Source: Anaerolineae bacterium
GTDB lineage: Bacteria; Chloroflexota; Anaerolineae; Aggregatilineales; Phototrophicaceae
Direction: 5' to 3'
Assembly (NCBI GenBank): GCA_022823165.1
Contig: JAJDXR010000026.1
Location: 1-56,521, forward strand
DNA: 56,521 nt
The translations under genes and the position numbers were made by a program. The notes below the pieces were generated by a model. It saw nothing but the letters and a program-made list of their open reading frames with translations, searched no databases and had not been told where the DNA came from. Shown here piece by piece: positions 33,025 to 41,143 of this stretch; positions within the stretch are counted from its first letter, which is position 1, and every line of letters begins with the position of its first letter.

Positions 33025-35904
33025 ATGAGCAATCCTTTGCTGGAGATCCAGAAATTCGGCCAGAGCGCCTGGCTCGATTACATCCATCGCGACGACCTCA
33101 ACGATGGCGATTTGCAGCGGCGCATTGACGAAGAAGGCGTACTGGGTGTGACTTCCAATCCGTCGATATTCCAGAAAGCCATCGGCGATTCGGATACTTA
33201 CGACGGCGCCATTCTGACTATGCTGGATCTGGAAGCGCAGGATATCTACGAGGCGCTGGCGATCGCGGACATTCAAAACGCCACCGACCTCTTTCGGCCG
33301 ATTTACGACCGCAGCGCCGGCGGCGACGGCTACGTCAGCCTGGAGGTATCGCCGCTGCTGGCGCGCGACACGCAGGCGACGGTCAAGGAAGCCAAACGTC
33401 TCTTCCAAACGGTCGACCGCCCCAATCTGATGATCAAGATTCCCGCCACGCCCGAGGGCATCCCGGCTATTGAAGCCACCATCGCCGCTGGCATCAACGT
33501 CAACGTCACGCTGATCTTCGCCATCGACAATTACGAGCAAGTGGCGGAAGCCTTTATTCGCGGGCTGGAAAAACGCCACAAGGCCGGTCAAGACGTCTCG
33601 CGGGTGGCTTCAGTAGCCAGCTTCTTCCTCAGCCGCATTGATGTCATGGTAGACCAAATCCTGGAGAACAATATCCGCGCCGCGCAGATGCAGTCCGATA
33701 CGGCGCGCATCGCCGCCAACAGCAAACTGCTGGGGCAGACGGCTATCGCCAATGCCAAGAGCGCTTATCGCTCCTTCCAGCGCATCTTCAATGGCGAGCG
33801 CTTTGAGGACCTGCGCGCGGCCGGCGCCCAGGCGCAGCGCCCGCTCTGGGCCTCCACCGGGACTAAGAACCCGGCTTACTCCGATACGCTTTATGTCGAT
33901 AACTTGATCGGCCCGCACACGGTCAACACGCTGCCGCCGGCTACCTTGGCCGCCTTCAAAGATCATGGCGCCGTGGCCGAGACCATCACGCAGGCCGGCG
34001 GGCAATTCCTGCCGCCTGACGAGGTGCTTGACCGGCTGGCGGAAGTGGGTGTGGACCTGGCGCAAGTCACCTCGCGCCTGCAAGACGACGGCGTCGACGC
34101 CTTCATTGAAGCCTTCGAGACGCTGATCTCGCAAGTGGCGGCCAAGCGTACGCTCCTGCGCAGCGGCATCATGGAGCGCAGCAAATTGGCGCTGGGCATC
34201 TATCACGCGGCAGTCGACCGGGCGGTTGAGCGTCTGGCGGCCGATTTCGCCAATCAGCGCCTTTGGAATAAAGACGGCAGCCTGTGGAAAAATCACGGGC
34301 CGACTATGGAGAAGATCGTCAACCGCCTGGGCTGGCTCGACTTTGCGACCACCATCGACCGCGAGCGCTTGACAGCGCTGCAGGAAAGCGTCCGCGACGG
34401 CGCATTCCGCCATGTAGTTTTGCTGGGTATGGGCGGCAGCTCGCTGGCGCCGGAAGTGCTGGCCGCTACCTTCGGCCCGCAAGAGGGCTTCCCGCAACTG
34501 ATCGTGCTCGACAGCACCGACCCGGCGCGCATCCGTCAAGTGGAAGCGGAAATCGATATCGCGCATACGCTATTCGTGGTCGCTAGCAAATCGGGCGGCA
34601 CTATCGAAACTGTGGCGCTCGATCTTTATTTCTGGGAGAAAACCGGCGGCAATGGCGATCAGTTCATTATCATCACCGACCCCGGCTCCCGCCTGGAGCA
34701 AGTCGCGCGCAGAGAGGGTGTGCGCGACTTCTTCCTCAACCCGCCCGATATCGGGGGACGCTACAGCGCGCTCAGCTATTTTGGCATGGCGCCGGCCGCG
34801 TTAATCGGCCTGGATCTCGAGCGGCTGTGGGCCAGCGCTGATACCATGCTGGCGACCAACCGCGAAAGCATCCCGTCGACTTATCATCCGGGGCTGCTGC
34901 TGGGCGCGGTCATCGGCGCGCTGGCGCGTGAGGGTCGCGACAAGGTTACTATCTACACCTCGCGCTCGCTGACGAGCTTCGGCAATTGGGCTGAGCAGCT
35001 ATTGGCGGAGAGCCTGGGCAAGGAGGGGGTGGGGGCGCTGCCTGTGGCGGGCGCCACCATCGGCAAGCCGCACGACTACGTGACCGACCGCCTCTTCATC
35101 TATCTGCGCGTGGATAACGACCCCGATGTGGCCGAGAAAGACGCGGCCGTGCGGGCCCTGCGCGAGGCGGGTCACCCGCGCGTGACCATCCGCCTGGCTG
35201 ATCGTTTCGCCATCGCCGGCGAGTTCTTCCGCTGGGAATACGCTACCGCCATCGCTGGCTCGCTCCTGGGCGTCAATCCCTTTGACGAACCCAACGTCAC
35301 CGAAGCCAAAGACGCCGCCAAGGCGCTGCTGCAGGTGGTCGCCGAGCAGGGCAGTCTGCCGGCCGAGACGCCGCTGATGACCCGCGACGGGCTAGAACTT
35401 TACGCCGACGAGGTTACGCTGGAGCCGCTGCGCGAGCTCTGCCACCATCACGGCTTTGACGGCAACGACGCGGTTCAGGTCATCGCCGCGCAGATGGCGG
35501 GCACATACGCCGGCGACTATTTCGCTTTCCATATCTACTTCACGCCGGACGCGAACGAGCTGCGCTTGATTGAACAGATCCAACGGCGCCTGCGTCATGT
35601 GACCAAACGAGCCGTCACCATCGGCTATGGACCGCGCTATCTGCACAGCACCGGGCAGTATCACAAGGGCGGCGGCAATAACGGCGTCTTCTGGCAGTTG
35701 ACGGCTGACGCCGCGCCGGACCTGAATATCCCGGGCCTGGACTACAGTTTTGGTACGCTCTTCGCCGCGCAAGCCGCGGGTGATTTGCAGGCGCTGCACC
35801 AGCACGAGCGCCGCGCCATCCGCTTGCACCTGACGGGCGAGCGCAGCCGAGGCTTAAATAAGCTGCTTACGGCGATAGAGTTTGTGGAGTCGCGGCGGAG
35901 CTAA
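33025..35904 (+). CDS. Bifunctional transaldolase / glucose-6-phosphate isomerase
   Basis: The 959-residue fusion joins two enzymes. Residues 1-370 are transaldolase (GVTSNPSIFQ, NLMIKIPATPEG with Schiff-base Lys138, and SRIDVMVDQIL), moving a dihydroxyacetone unit in the pentose phosphate pathway. Residues about 400-959 are glucose-6-phosphate isomerase (VVLLGMGGSSLAPEVL, VVASKSGGTIETV and GHPRVTIRLADRFAIAGEFFRWEYA), interconverting glucose-6-phosphate and fructose-6-phosphate. Fusions of this kind are known in Chloroflexi, Cyanobacteria and others. ATG 33025 has GGGAG upstream. A bidirectional terminator follows. The fused form would keep fructose-6-phosphate at one site; the single-enzyme genes are not in this window. 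Confidence 0.95.
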   Translation: MSNPLLEIQKFGQSAWLDYIHRDDLNDGDLQRRIDEEGVLGVTSNPSIFQKAIGDSDTYDGAILTMLDLEAQDIYEALAIADIQNATDLFRPIYDRSAGGDGYVSLEVSPLLARDTQATVKEAKRLFQTVDRPNLMIKIPATPEGIPAIEATIAAGINVNVTLIFAIDNYEQVAEAFIRGLEKRHKAGQDVSRVASVASFFLSRIDVMVDQILENNIRAAQMQSDTARIAANSKLLGQTAIANAKSAYRSFQRIFNGERFEDLRAAGAQAQRPLWASTGTKNPAYSDTLYVDNLIGPHTVNTLPPATLAAFKDHGAVAETITQAGGQFLPPDEVLDRLAEVGVDLAQVTSRLQDDGVDAFIEAFETLISQVAAKRTLLRSGIMERSKLALGIYHAAVDRAVERLAADFANQRLWNKDGSLWKNHGPTMEKIVNRLGWLDFATTIDRERLTALQESVRDGAFRHVVLLGMGGSSLAPEVLAATFGPQEGFPQLIVLDSTDPARIRQVEAEIDIAHTLFVVASKSGGTIETVALDLYFWEKTGGNGDQFIIITDPGSRLEQVARREGVRDFFLNPPDIGGRYSALSYFGMAPAALIGLDLERLWASADTMLATNRESIPSTYHPGLLLGAVIGALAREGRDKVTIYTSRSLTSFGNWAEQLLAESLGKEGVGALPVAGATIGKPHDYVTDRLFIYLRVDNDPDVAEKDAAVRALREAGHPRVTIRLADRFAIAGEFFRWEYATAIAGSLLGVNPFDEPNVTEAKDAAKALLQVVAEQGSLPAETPLMTRDGLELYADEVTLEPLRELCHHHGFDGNDAVQVIAAQMAGTYAGDYFAFHIYFTPDANELRLIEQIQRRLRHVTKRAVTIGYGPRYLHSTGQYHKGGGNNGVFWQLTADAAPDLNIPGLDYSFGTLFAAQAAGDLQALHQHERRAIRLHLTGERSRGLNKLLTAIEFVESRRS

Positions 35905-35931
35905 CTGCCGTCGCGCTGTCTATAAAAAAAA

Positions 35932-35961
35932 GAAAACCCGTCTCAAACGAGGCGGGTTTTC
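35932..35961. terminator. Bidirectional Rho-independent terminator
   Basis: GAAAACCCGTCTC, loop AAAC, GAGGCGGGTTTTC forms a 13-pair stem with one G-U pair. An A-run lies on its left and T-rich sequence on its right, serving both the transaldolase/isomerase gene and the convergent cold-shock gene. Confidence 0.88.
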
Positions 35962-35980
35962 TTGTGGTAGACGGGTCTAC

Positions 35981-36196
35981 TTAGTCAATCACGGTCACAG
36001 CGCTGGCCTGCATGCCGCGCCGGCCCTCAACGGCAAGGAACTCTACGCGCGCGCCTTCATCAAGCGAGCGATAGCCCGTGCCCTGGATTTCCGAGTAATG
36101 TACGAACAGATCATCGCCGTCTTCTTGGGAGATGAAACCATATCCCTTTTCGGCGTTGAACCATTTGACAGTACCTTGCAGACGTTGTTCCGACAT
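35981..36196 (-). CDS. Cold-shock-domain RNA chaperone (CspA family)
   Basis: The 71-residue protein has the single cold-shock domain, with RNP1 KGYGFISQ and RNP2-like LFVHYSEI, in the usual place after GTVKWFN. Such proteins bind single-stranded RNA and melt structure during cold or growth transitions. The ATG 36196 has AGGAG about 12 bases upstream; the frame is open upstream but the family start is clear. The terminator at 35932 follows. The 250-base leader before it is typical of cold-shock genes, whose long 5' UTR controls translation. Confidence 0.93.
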   Translation of the reverse strand: MSEQRLQGTVKWFNAEKGYGFISQEDGDDLFVHYSEIQGTGYRSLDEGARVEFLAVEGRRGMQASAVTVID

Positions 36197-36476
36197 GTTC
36201 TTGATACTCCTGATAGAGAAACGATTAGCTGGGTTATGCCATAGTCTTGCGCATGAACGCATTCGCCCGACATGCCGAACGACGCGCGCGCCACGATGCG
36301 AGACCGACGCGAGACAAGCGGATTCCGCACTCTTGTGCAGCTTCCACACCGCTCACGTTGCTCTCTGGGGGGACTGATGGGCGCCTACCCATGGCGCCAA
36401 TGTGGAGAAAACTGATCATGTGTTCCTGTTTACCACGTTGCGCCAACAGTATAACAGCCGCAAACGCGCTTGACTA
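36197..36476 (-). promoter_or_regulatory. Leader and promoter region of the cold-shock gene
   Basis: Reading leftward, TAGTCA (36476-36471) and TATACT (36453-36448), spaced by 17 bases, form a plausible -35/-10 pair. The start codon lies about 250 bases downstream, so the transcript would carry a long untranslated leader like other csp genes. The leader includes a GGCGCC-TACCCAT-GGCGCC hairpin. There is no gene in this stretch. Confidence 0.5.
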
Positions 36477-36542
36477 GGGTGAGTTGGAATTTCCTTGCTG
36501 CAAGCAGGGATCCAGGCCGCCAATGACTCTTGAGCCGGCGCG

Positions 36543-37355
36543 TCAGACCGAATGCGCCAGCTGATACAAGCGCGGCGCCTGTTCCGCGATCACGACTTCG
36601 TCGCTGCGCCATTCAAACTGCTCGCCGACGCCGCCGTACTCAAAAGCCAGGGTATCAGGCTGGCGCCAATGACCCTGGCGGATCTGGCTCACAGCCCACT
36701 CGGCGACTTCCCAGTCGTCCTCGGTCATGGCGAAGTGATCCTGGCGGACGCCGCGCTCGTCCGGCGTCGGCAAGACGCCCACGACATGCAGCTCTCGCAG
36801 CGCGTCTACCGGCATGGCGTTGAGATAGGCTTTGACGTCCGCGCGCCCGGCGCCCTCGCAGGCGCGGATGGCATGGGCGACATCGAGCAGGAAGCCGCAG
36901 CCTGAGCGGCGAACCACCTCGGATATGACCTGCGGGTCGGCCACCTCCGCAACTATATCATCATTCCAGCCCGGGTCGGGCAAGGGGAGATTTTCGATTA
37001 CGATACAGTCTGCGGGAAGCTGCTCGCTCAGCGCTTCCAGATCGCTAACGGCGCGCTCAATCACCGCTTCCGGCGTAATTGCCTGCATCGGCGAAAAGTC
37101 CGACGCGCCCACCGCAAAATGCGTGTTGATGACAGTTGTAGCGGTCGTATCCAGCCAGCGACGCAATAAACCGTAATCAGCCGAGCGCAGCCGTCCGCGG
37201 CCGGCTTGCAGCGAGCAGTGTACATAGACAGCGTGAAATTCGCCGACGCGTCGCGCCAATTCCGGCCAATCAGGGCATTTGAACAAGTCCACTTGAATTA
37301 CGCCTTCGCGCCAGAGCTTCTCGGCTTGCGGCGAATAATTGATGGCGAATTTCAT
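36543..37355 (-). CDS. DUF692-like TIM-barrel protein (MbnB/TglH-type fold)
   Basis: The 270-residue protein has a TIM-barrel pattern with VIENLPLPD, GCGFLLDVAHAIR (Asp and His), ELHVVG and DHFAM, and closes with TLAFEYGGVGEQF. The order E-N, L-D-x-x-H, H, D-x-H is that of DUF692/MbnB-family enzymes, which hold two or three iron atoms and modify Cys residues in peptides, and also of xylose-isomerase-like barrels. I cannot exclude the latter, a sugar-phosphate isomerase. There is no precursor peptide gene nearby. It lies upstream of the cold-shock gene on the same strand. Confidence 0.6.
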   Translation of the reverse strand: MKFAINYSPQAEKLWREGVIQVDLFKCPDWPELARRVGEFHAVYVHCSLQAGRGRLRSADYGLLRRWLDTTATTVINTHFAVGASDFSPMQAITPEAVIERAVSDLEALSEQLPADCIVIENLPLPDPGWNDDIVAEVADPQVISEVVRRSGCGFLLDVAHAIRACEGAGRADVKAYLNAMPVDALRELHVVGVLPTPDERGVRQDHFAMTEDDWEVAEWAVSQIRQGHWRQPDTLAFEYGGVGEQFEWRSDEVVIAEQAPRLYQLAHSV

Positions 37356-37488
37356 GTGGCGGCCTCGCGGTTATGGGCAACATCGCAATCATACACCGGC
37401 AGGGGAGTTCTTTCTCAGGCTGGCTAGCCGACGGGCTGGCGGATATGTTATCATCGGATGCGATGCGCGGCGCAATCGAGCCATCTTT

Positions 37489-38121
37489 ATGACGACAATT
37501 CTGCTGATTCGGCACGCAACTAACGATTCGGTCAAGGCGGGCAATCTGGCTGGCCGGGCGAAGGGGGTTCACCTCAACGACGAGGGGCGGGCGCAAGCCG
37601 TCGCTCTGGGAGAACGCTTGGCGTCCGCGCCACTGGCGCAACTCTACGCCAGCCCGCTGGAGCGCACTATGGAAACGGCCGCCGAAATCGCGCGGCATCA
37701 TGCCCAACTGAAAGTCGTACGGCACGCCGAAATCGGCGAGGTGCATTATGGCGATTGGCAGGGCAAGTCGATAGGCGAATTGCAGCGGCGCAAAATGTGG
37801 GATGTAGTGCAGGAGTACCCGTCGCGCGCTCGCTTCCCCAACGGCGAGACCATGCGCGGGGTGCAGACTCGTATCGTCAACGCCATTGAAGCGCTGGCGC
37901 AGCAGCATCCCAACGAGATGATCGCCCTGGTATTCCATGCTGATTTGATCAAGATGGCTCTGGCGCATTACCTGGGCATGCACCTGGATGTCTTTCAGCG
38001 CATCGTCGTGTCGCCGGCGTCGATCAGTACGCTGCAACTGGGGCATAGCCGCCCCTTCATCGTCAGCATGAACGACATCGCCCATGTGTTGGCGTTGAAG
38101 CAGCCGGAGCCGCCCGGCTGA
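37489..38121 (+). CDS. Histidine phosphatase (phosphomutase-like, MSMEG_4193 type)
   Basis: The 210-residue protein opens with ILLIRHATNDS, the R-H-A phosphohistidine motif, then GVHLNDEGRAQA, LYASPLERTMETA, EVHYGDWQGKS and a second His in LVFHADLIKMAL, the histidine-phosphatase core. The neighbours DUF3090 (38177) and SCO1664-like (40107) form the same set as in Actinobacteria, where this member is called a putative phosphomutase. It is unlikely to be a glycolytic mutase. The start ATG 37489 has no obvious ribosome site. Substrate unknown. Confidence 0.85.
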   Translation: MTTILLIRHATNDSVKAGNLAGRAKGVHLNDEGRAQAVALGERLASAPLAQLYASPLERTMETAAEIARHHAQLKVVRHAEIGEVHYGDWQGKSIGELQRRKMWDVVQEYPSRARFPNGETMRGVQTRIVNAIEALAQQHPNEMIALVFHADLIKMALAHYLGMHLDVFQRIVVSPASISTLQLGHSRPFIVSMNDIAHVLALKQPEPPG

Positions 38122-38176
38122 GACCGGGGGACTCATTCCGCTGGCAGCGCTGCGCCGCCGGTGGATGGAGGGGAAA

Positions 38177-38776
38177 ATGAGCAACGTGATCGAACTCAAT
38201 CCGGTCGATTTTGTCACCATCGGCGCCATCGGCCCCAAGGGCCGGCGCACATTCCATCTTCAGGCTGGCCGGGACAATCGCATCGTCTCGTTCACGATTG
38301 AAAAAGAACAGGCGCAGGCGCTTTCGTCGGCGATAGCGGAAATGCTGGAAGATATTGAATCCGACAGAGAGACCAGAACGGAAGCCGATTTTAGCCAGCT
38401 CGATATGGACCTGCGGGAGCCGATTGAGCCGCTCTTTCGTATTTCGCAGCTGGGCCTGGCTTACGATTCAAACGACAACAGAATTATCCTGGTCGTCCAG
38501 GAATTGGTTCCCCAAGCGGACGAAGACTTCGCCGAGGACGACGTAGACGCGGCGCTGGGCGATCTGAGCGGCATTGATGATTTGGACGAGCTGGAAGAAG
38601 AGGAAGCGCGGGAAGCGTTCAACTTGTTCGAGAGCAACGAGGGCGAGCCGCAAGTGGTGCGTATGTGGTGCACCCGCGAGCAGATGCGCGCTCTTAGCTT
38701 GCGCGCCATGGATACGGTGAAGTCCGGCCGGCCCGACGCCAAACAGAACGGGCGCATCATCTTCTATTGGACCTGA
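38177..38776 (+). CDS. DUF3090 family protein
   Basis: The 199-residue protein begins SNVIELNPVDFVTIGAIGPK, then GRRTFHLQAGRDNRIVSFTIEKEQAQAL, the DUF3090 signature, and ends with EPQVVRMWCTREQMRALSLRAMD and a final GRIIFYWT. Family members are about 170-200 residues and their function is unknown. The start ATG 38177 has GGAGGGG upstream. It lies 55 bases after the histidine phosphatase gene and in the conserved set with the SCO1664-like gene, so the three probably act together. An acidic, variable middle (residues about 120-155) is a local elaboration. Confidence 0.85.
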   Translation: MSNVIELNPVDFVTIGAIGPKGRRTFHLQAGRDNRIVSFTIEKEQAQALSSAIAEMLEDIESDRETRTEADFSQLDMDLREPIEPLFRISQLGLAYDSNDNRIILVVQELVPQADEDFAEDDVDAALGDLSGIDDLDELEEEEAREAFNLFESNEGEPQVVRMWCTREQMRALSLRAMDTVKSGRPDAKQNGRIIFYWT

Positions 38777-38842
38777 ACGACATGCCGGCTGCGTTACAAT
38801 GAGAGCGAGTCGCCTGCCGACGCGGCTTAGCGAGGACAGAAA

Positions 38843-39409
38843 ATGATTGCCAAAACACGTTCAATGACCGTTGAAGAATACTTCGCCTTCGATGAAGCCA
38901 GCGACATCCGCAACGACTACATCGACGGAGAACTCCATCCTATGCCCGGAGGGACAGGTGGTCATAACAGGTTAGTTGCCGCAACTATTATGGCGCTTGG
39001 CGCCGCTTTGAACGAACGTCACTGTGAGGTTTACGCTAGTCAGATGCGCGTCAGGATCGACGCCGCCAAGTACGTCTATCCCGATATCAGCGTGGTCTGC
39101 GGCGAATCGCGCTTTGAAGACGAGAAAGAGGTCACGCTGCTGAATCCGACAGTAGTGGTGGAAGTGACATCGCCCTCGTCGTATGTACGCGATCACACCA
39201 CCAAGCTGGATCTGTACGGCGCTGTGGCCAGCATTGAGGGCTGTCTCATCCTCGACCAGGAGCGCGTCTTCGCCGAGTGGTATACCCGCGCTGACGACGG
39301 CTGGCATCTGCGGCAATTCTCGGACCTGGCTGATGTCATTCCGCTGGCGCCGCTGGGCGCCGACTTGCTCCTGGCGCAAATATACGGTCGGGTAGGGCTA
39401 AACCGCTAA
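38843..39409 (+). CDS. Uma2-family PD-(D/E)XK protein, copy 1
   Basis: The 188-residue protein has the Uma2 (DUF820) pattern: RSMTVEEYFAFDEAS, YIDGELHPM, YVYPDISVVCG (Asp), NPTVVVEVTSPSS (Glu) and DLYGAVASIEGCLILDQE. This fold is PD-(D/E)XK-like. Uma2 genes come in many copies in cyanobacteria and Chloroflexi; their role is unsettled. ATG 38843 follows GAGGACAG. A near-identical 3' half lies in the next gene. Both genes separate DUF3090 from its usual SCO1664-like partner, so they look like later insertions. Nuclease activity is inferred. Confidence 0.85.
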   Translation: MIAKTRSMTVEEYFAFDEASDIRNDYIDGELHPMPGGTGGHNRLVAATIMALGAALNERHCEVYASQMRVRIDAAKYVYPDISVVCGESRFEDEKEVTLLNPTVVVEVTSPSSYVRDHTTKLDLYGAVASIEGCLILDQERVFAEWYTRADDGWHLRQFSDLADVIPLAPLGADLLLAQIYGRVGLNR

Positions 39410-39456
39410 TATGGCGCGAGCCAGGGACTTGCCCGAAAGACTAACAAGGTTCAATC

Positions 39457-40023
39457 ATGGCTGAAATGATTCGCCAAATGACAGTCGCAGACTACCTGGC
39501 TTTTGACGAAGCCAGCGAAATCCGCAACGAATACATCGACGGAGAGCTTTATCCAATGTCCGGTGGCAGTGGTAACCACGGACTCTTGATTGCCTACACT
39601 ATTGCAGCCTTCATCAACCTATTGGAGGACAGAGACTTCCTCGTTTACGCAAGTGAAATGCGTGTGCAAATTGATGCTGAAAAATACGTATATCCTGATG
39701 CAAGTATGGTGCAGGGCGAGCCAAGATATGCGGAGGACCGGCAAGTTACGCTGTTGAATCCCACGGTAGTAATGGAGGTGACATCACCCTCCTCGGATAT
39801 CCGCGATCACAGCACCAAACTGGATCTGTACGGCGCTGTGCCCAGCATTGAGGGCTACCTCATTCTTGACCAGGAGCGCGTCTTCGCCGAGTGGTATACC
39901 CGCGCTGACGACGGCTGGCATCCGCGGCAATTCTCGGACCTGGCTGATGTGATTCCGCTGGCGCCGCTGGGCATCAGCCTGCCGCTGGCTCAAGCCTATC
40001 GCAAAATAGTCATCGAAGATTGA
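39457..40023 (+). CDS. Uma2-family PD-(D/E)XK protein, copy 2
   Basis: This 188-residue paralogue has the same plan: VADYLAFDEAS, YIDGELYPM, YVYPDASMV and NPTVVMEVTSPSS. Its N-terminal half differs clearly from copy 1, while bases 39820-39974 match 39206-39360 at all but about 7 of 155 positions, a sign of gene conversion. It is 47 bases downstream of copy 1. Function is as uncertain as for copy 1. It has no signal peptide or membrane span. Confidence 0.85.
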   Translation: MAEMIRQMTVADYLAFDEASEIRNEYIDGELYPMSGGSGNHGLLIAYTIAAFINLLEDRDFLVYASEMRVQIDAEKYVYPDASMVQGEPRYAEDRQVTLLNPTVVMEVTSPSSDIRDHSTKLDLYGAVPSIEGYLILDQERVFAEWYTRADDGWHPRQFSDLADVIPLAPLGISLPLAQAYRKIVIED

Positions 40024-40106
40024 ACTTTCCCCATCCGCTTTGCGCGCGCTTGCCATCACGCTACAATAATCTCCATGTCCGCGCTCGCTAGCCAGGTCAG
40101 CCGCCG

Positions 40107-40877
40107 ATGAGCGTCACCCGCGTACACACCGCCCGCGCACTTGATGAACCGGTCTGCGTTCCCGTGGACGAAGCGGTCGACATCATCGCCAACGGCGAGA
40201 TGGATGATGAAGTCGGCTTGATGCGCTGGGGCTCGAATTACACTTTCCTGGTCAACATCGTCCGCGCTGATATCCGCTTGATGGCTATCTACAAACCGCG
40301 CCGCGGCGAGCGCCCGCTTTGGGACTTCCCCGATGGTACGCTCTGCAACCGCGAGACGGCCGCTTACCTGACTTCCAAAGCGCTGGGCTGGGGCATCGTC
40401 CCGCCGACTCTGCTGCGCGACGGCACACGCGGCCTCGGCTCGGTGCAGCTCTTCATCGATCACGATCCGGAAGAACACTACTATACTTTCGACAAGCCGC
40501 GCTTTCTGCTGCAATTGCAGCGCATCGCCATATTCGACGCCATCGCCAACAACGCCGATCGCAAGGGCGGGCATTGCATCGTCGATGAAGACGGGCGCCT
40601 CTGGGGCATCGACCACGGCCTGACCTTCAACGCCAGCGAAAAGCTGCGCACCGTCATCTGGGATTTCGCCGGAGCGCCCATTCCGTCCGGTATCCTGGAC
40701 GATCTGGAGGCGTTCTGCGACCGCCTGGACGACGGCGGCGACTACGCGCGGACTATGCGCGAGCTGCTGTCCGACATTGAGCTGCGCATGCTCAAGCTGC
40801 GCGCCGAGCGCCTGCTGGAGAGTGGGCTTTTCCCGCTGCCGGGCGCGGGTCCCAATCGCCCCTGGCCGGCGGTGTAG
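40107..40877 (+). CDS. SCO1664-family kinase-like protein
   Basis: The 256-residue protein shows FLVNIVRADIRLMAIYKPRRGERPLWDFP, where the Lys fits a kinase/HipA-like ATP site, then LQLQRIAIFDAIANNADRKGGHCIVDEDGRLWGIDHGLTFN, with N-A-D-R-K-G-G-H and I-D-H-G as the catalytic and metal-binding loops of the PI3/4-kinase-like fold. This matches the SCO1664 family found beside DUF3090 and the phosphatase in Actinobacteria. The target is unknown. It starts at ATG 40107, 83 bases after the second Uma2 gene. It belongs functionally with 37489-38776. Confidence 0.8.
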   Translation: MSVTRVHTARALDEPVCVPVDEAVDIIANGEMDDEVGLMRWGSNYTFLVNIVRADIRLMAIYKPRRGERPLWDFPDGTLCNRETAAYLTSKALGWGIVPPTLLRDGTRGLGSVQLFIDHDPEEHYYTFDKPRFLLQLQRIAIFDAIANNADRKGGHCIVDEDGRLWGIDHGLTFNASEKLRTVIWDFAGAPIPSGILDDLEAFCDRLDDGGDYARTMRELLSDIELRMLKLRAERLLESGLFPLPGAGPNRPWPAV

Positions 40878-40910
40878 CGAAACGCGGGAAATTGCTTCTA
40901 TTTGGAGACC

Positions 40911-40984
40911 GTAGGGGCGACTTATCAAGTCGCCCGCAATTTTATCCTGCCAATTCGACGGGCGACCAGGTTGGCCGCCCCTAC
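40911..40984. repeat. Dispersed palindromic repeat, copy 7
   Basis: GTAGGGGCGACTT-ATC-AAGTCGCCC opens, and GGGCGACCAGGTTGGCCGCC-CCTAC closes, with a 25-base spacer. It lies between the SCO1664-like gene and the GH5 gene. Confidence 0.85.
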
Positions 40985-41098
40985 GCATTCTCATTGTAGC
41001 GATTTATTGGGTTTATTTGTGCCAAGTCATCACTTGCGAGCCGTAGTGCTTTCACTTCTGAAGCTCAGCAATGATCGCGCTAATACCTCAGCGCCCTG

Positions 41099-41107
41099 TG
41101 CTATAAT
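41099..41107 (+). promoter_or_regulatory. Extended -10 promoter before the GH5 gene
   Basis: TGCTATAAT at 41099-41107, an extended -10 identical to the one before 24301, lies 37 bases upstream of ATG 41144. No clear -35 is seen. Confidence 0.55.
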
Positions 41108-41143
41108 CGCGGCGCAAGTCCACTCACTGACCAAGGATAGCCC

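Noticed and set aside
40056..40994. A 312-codon minus-strand frame opposite the SCO1664-like gene.
   Set aside because: Overlaps a confident plus-strand gene and a palindromic repeat; composition is that of an antisense shadow.
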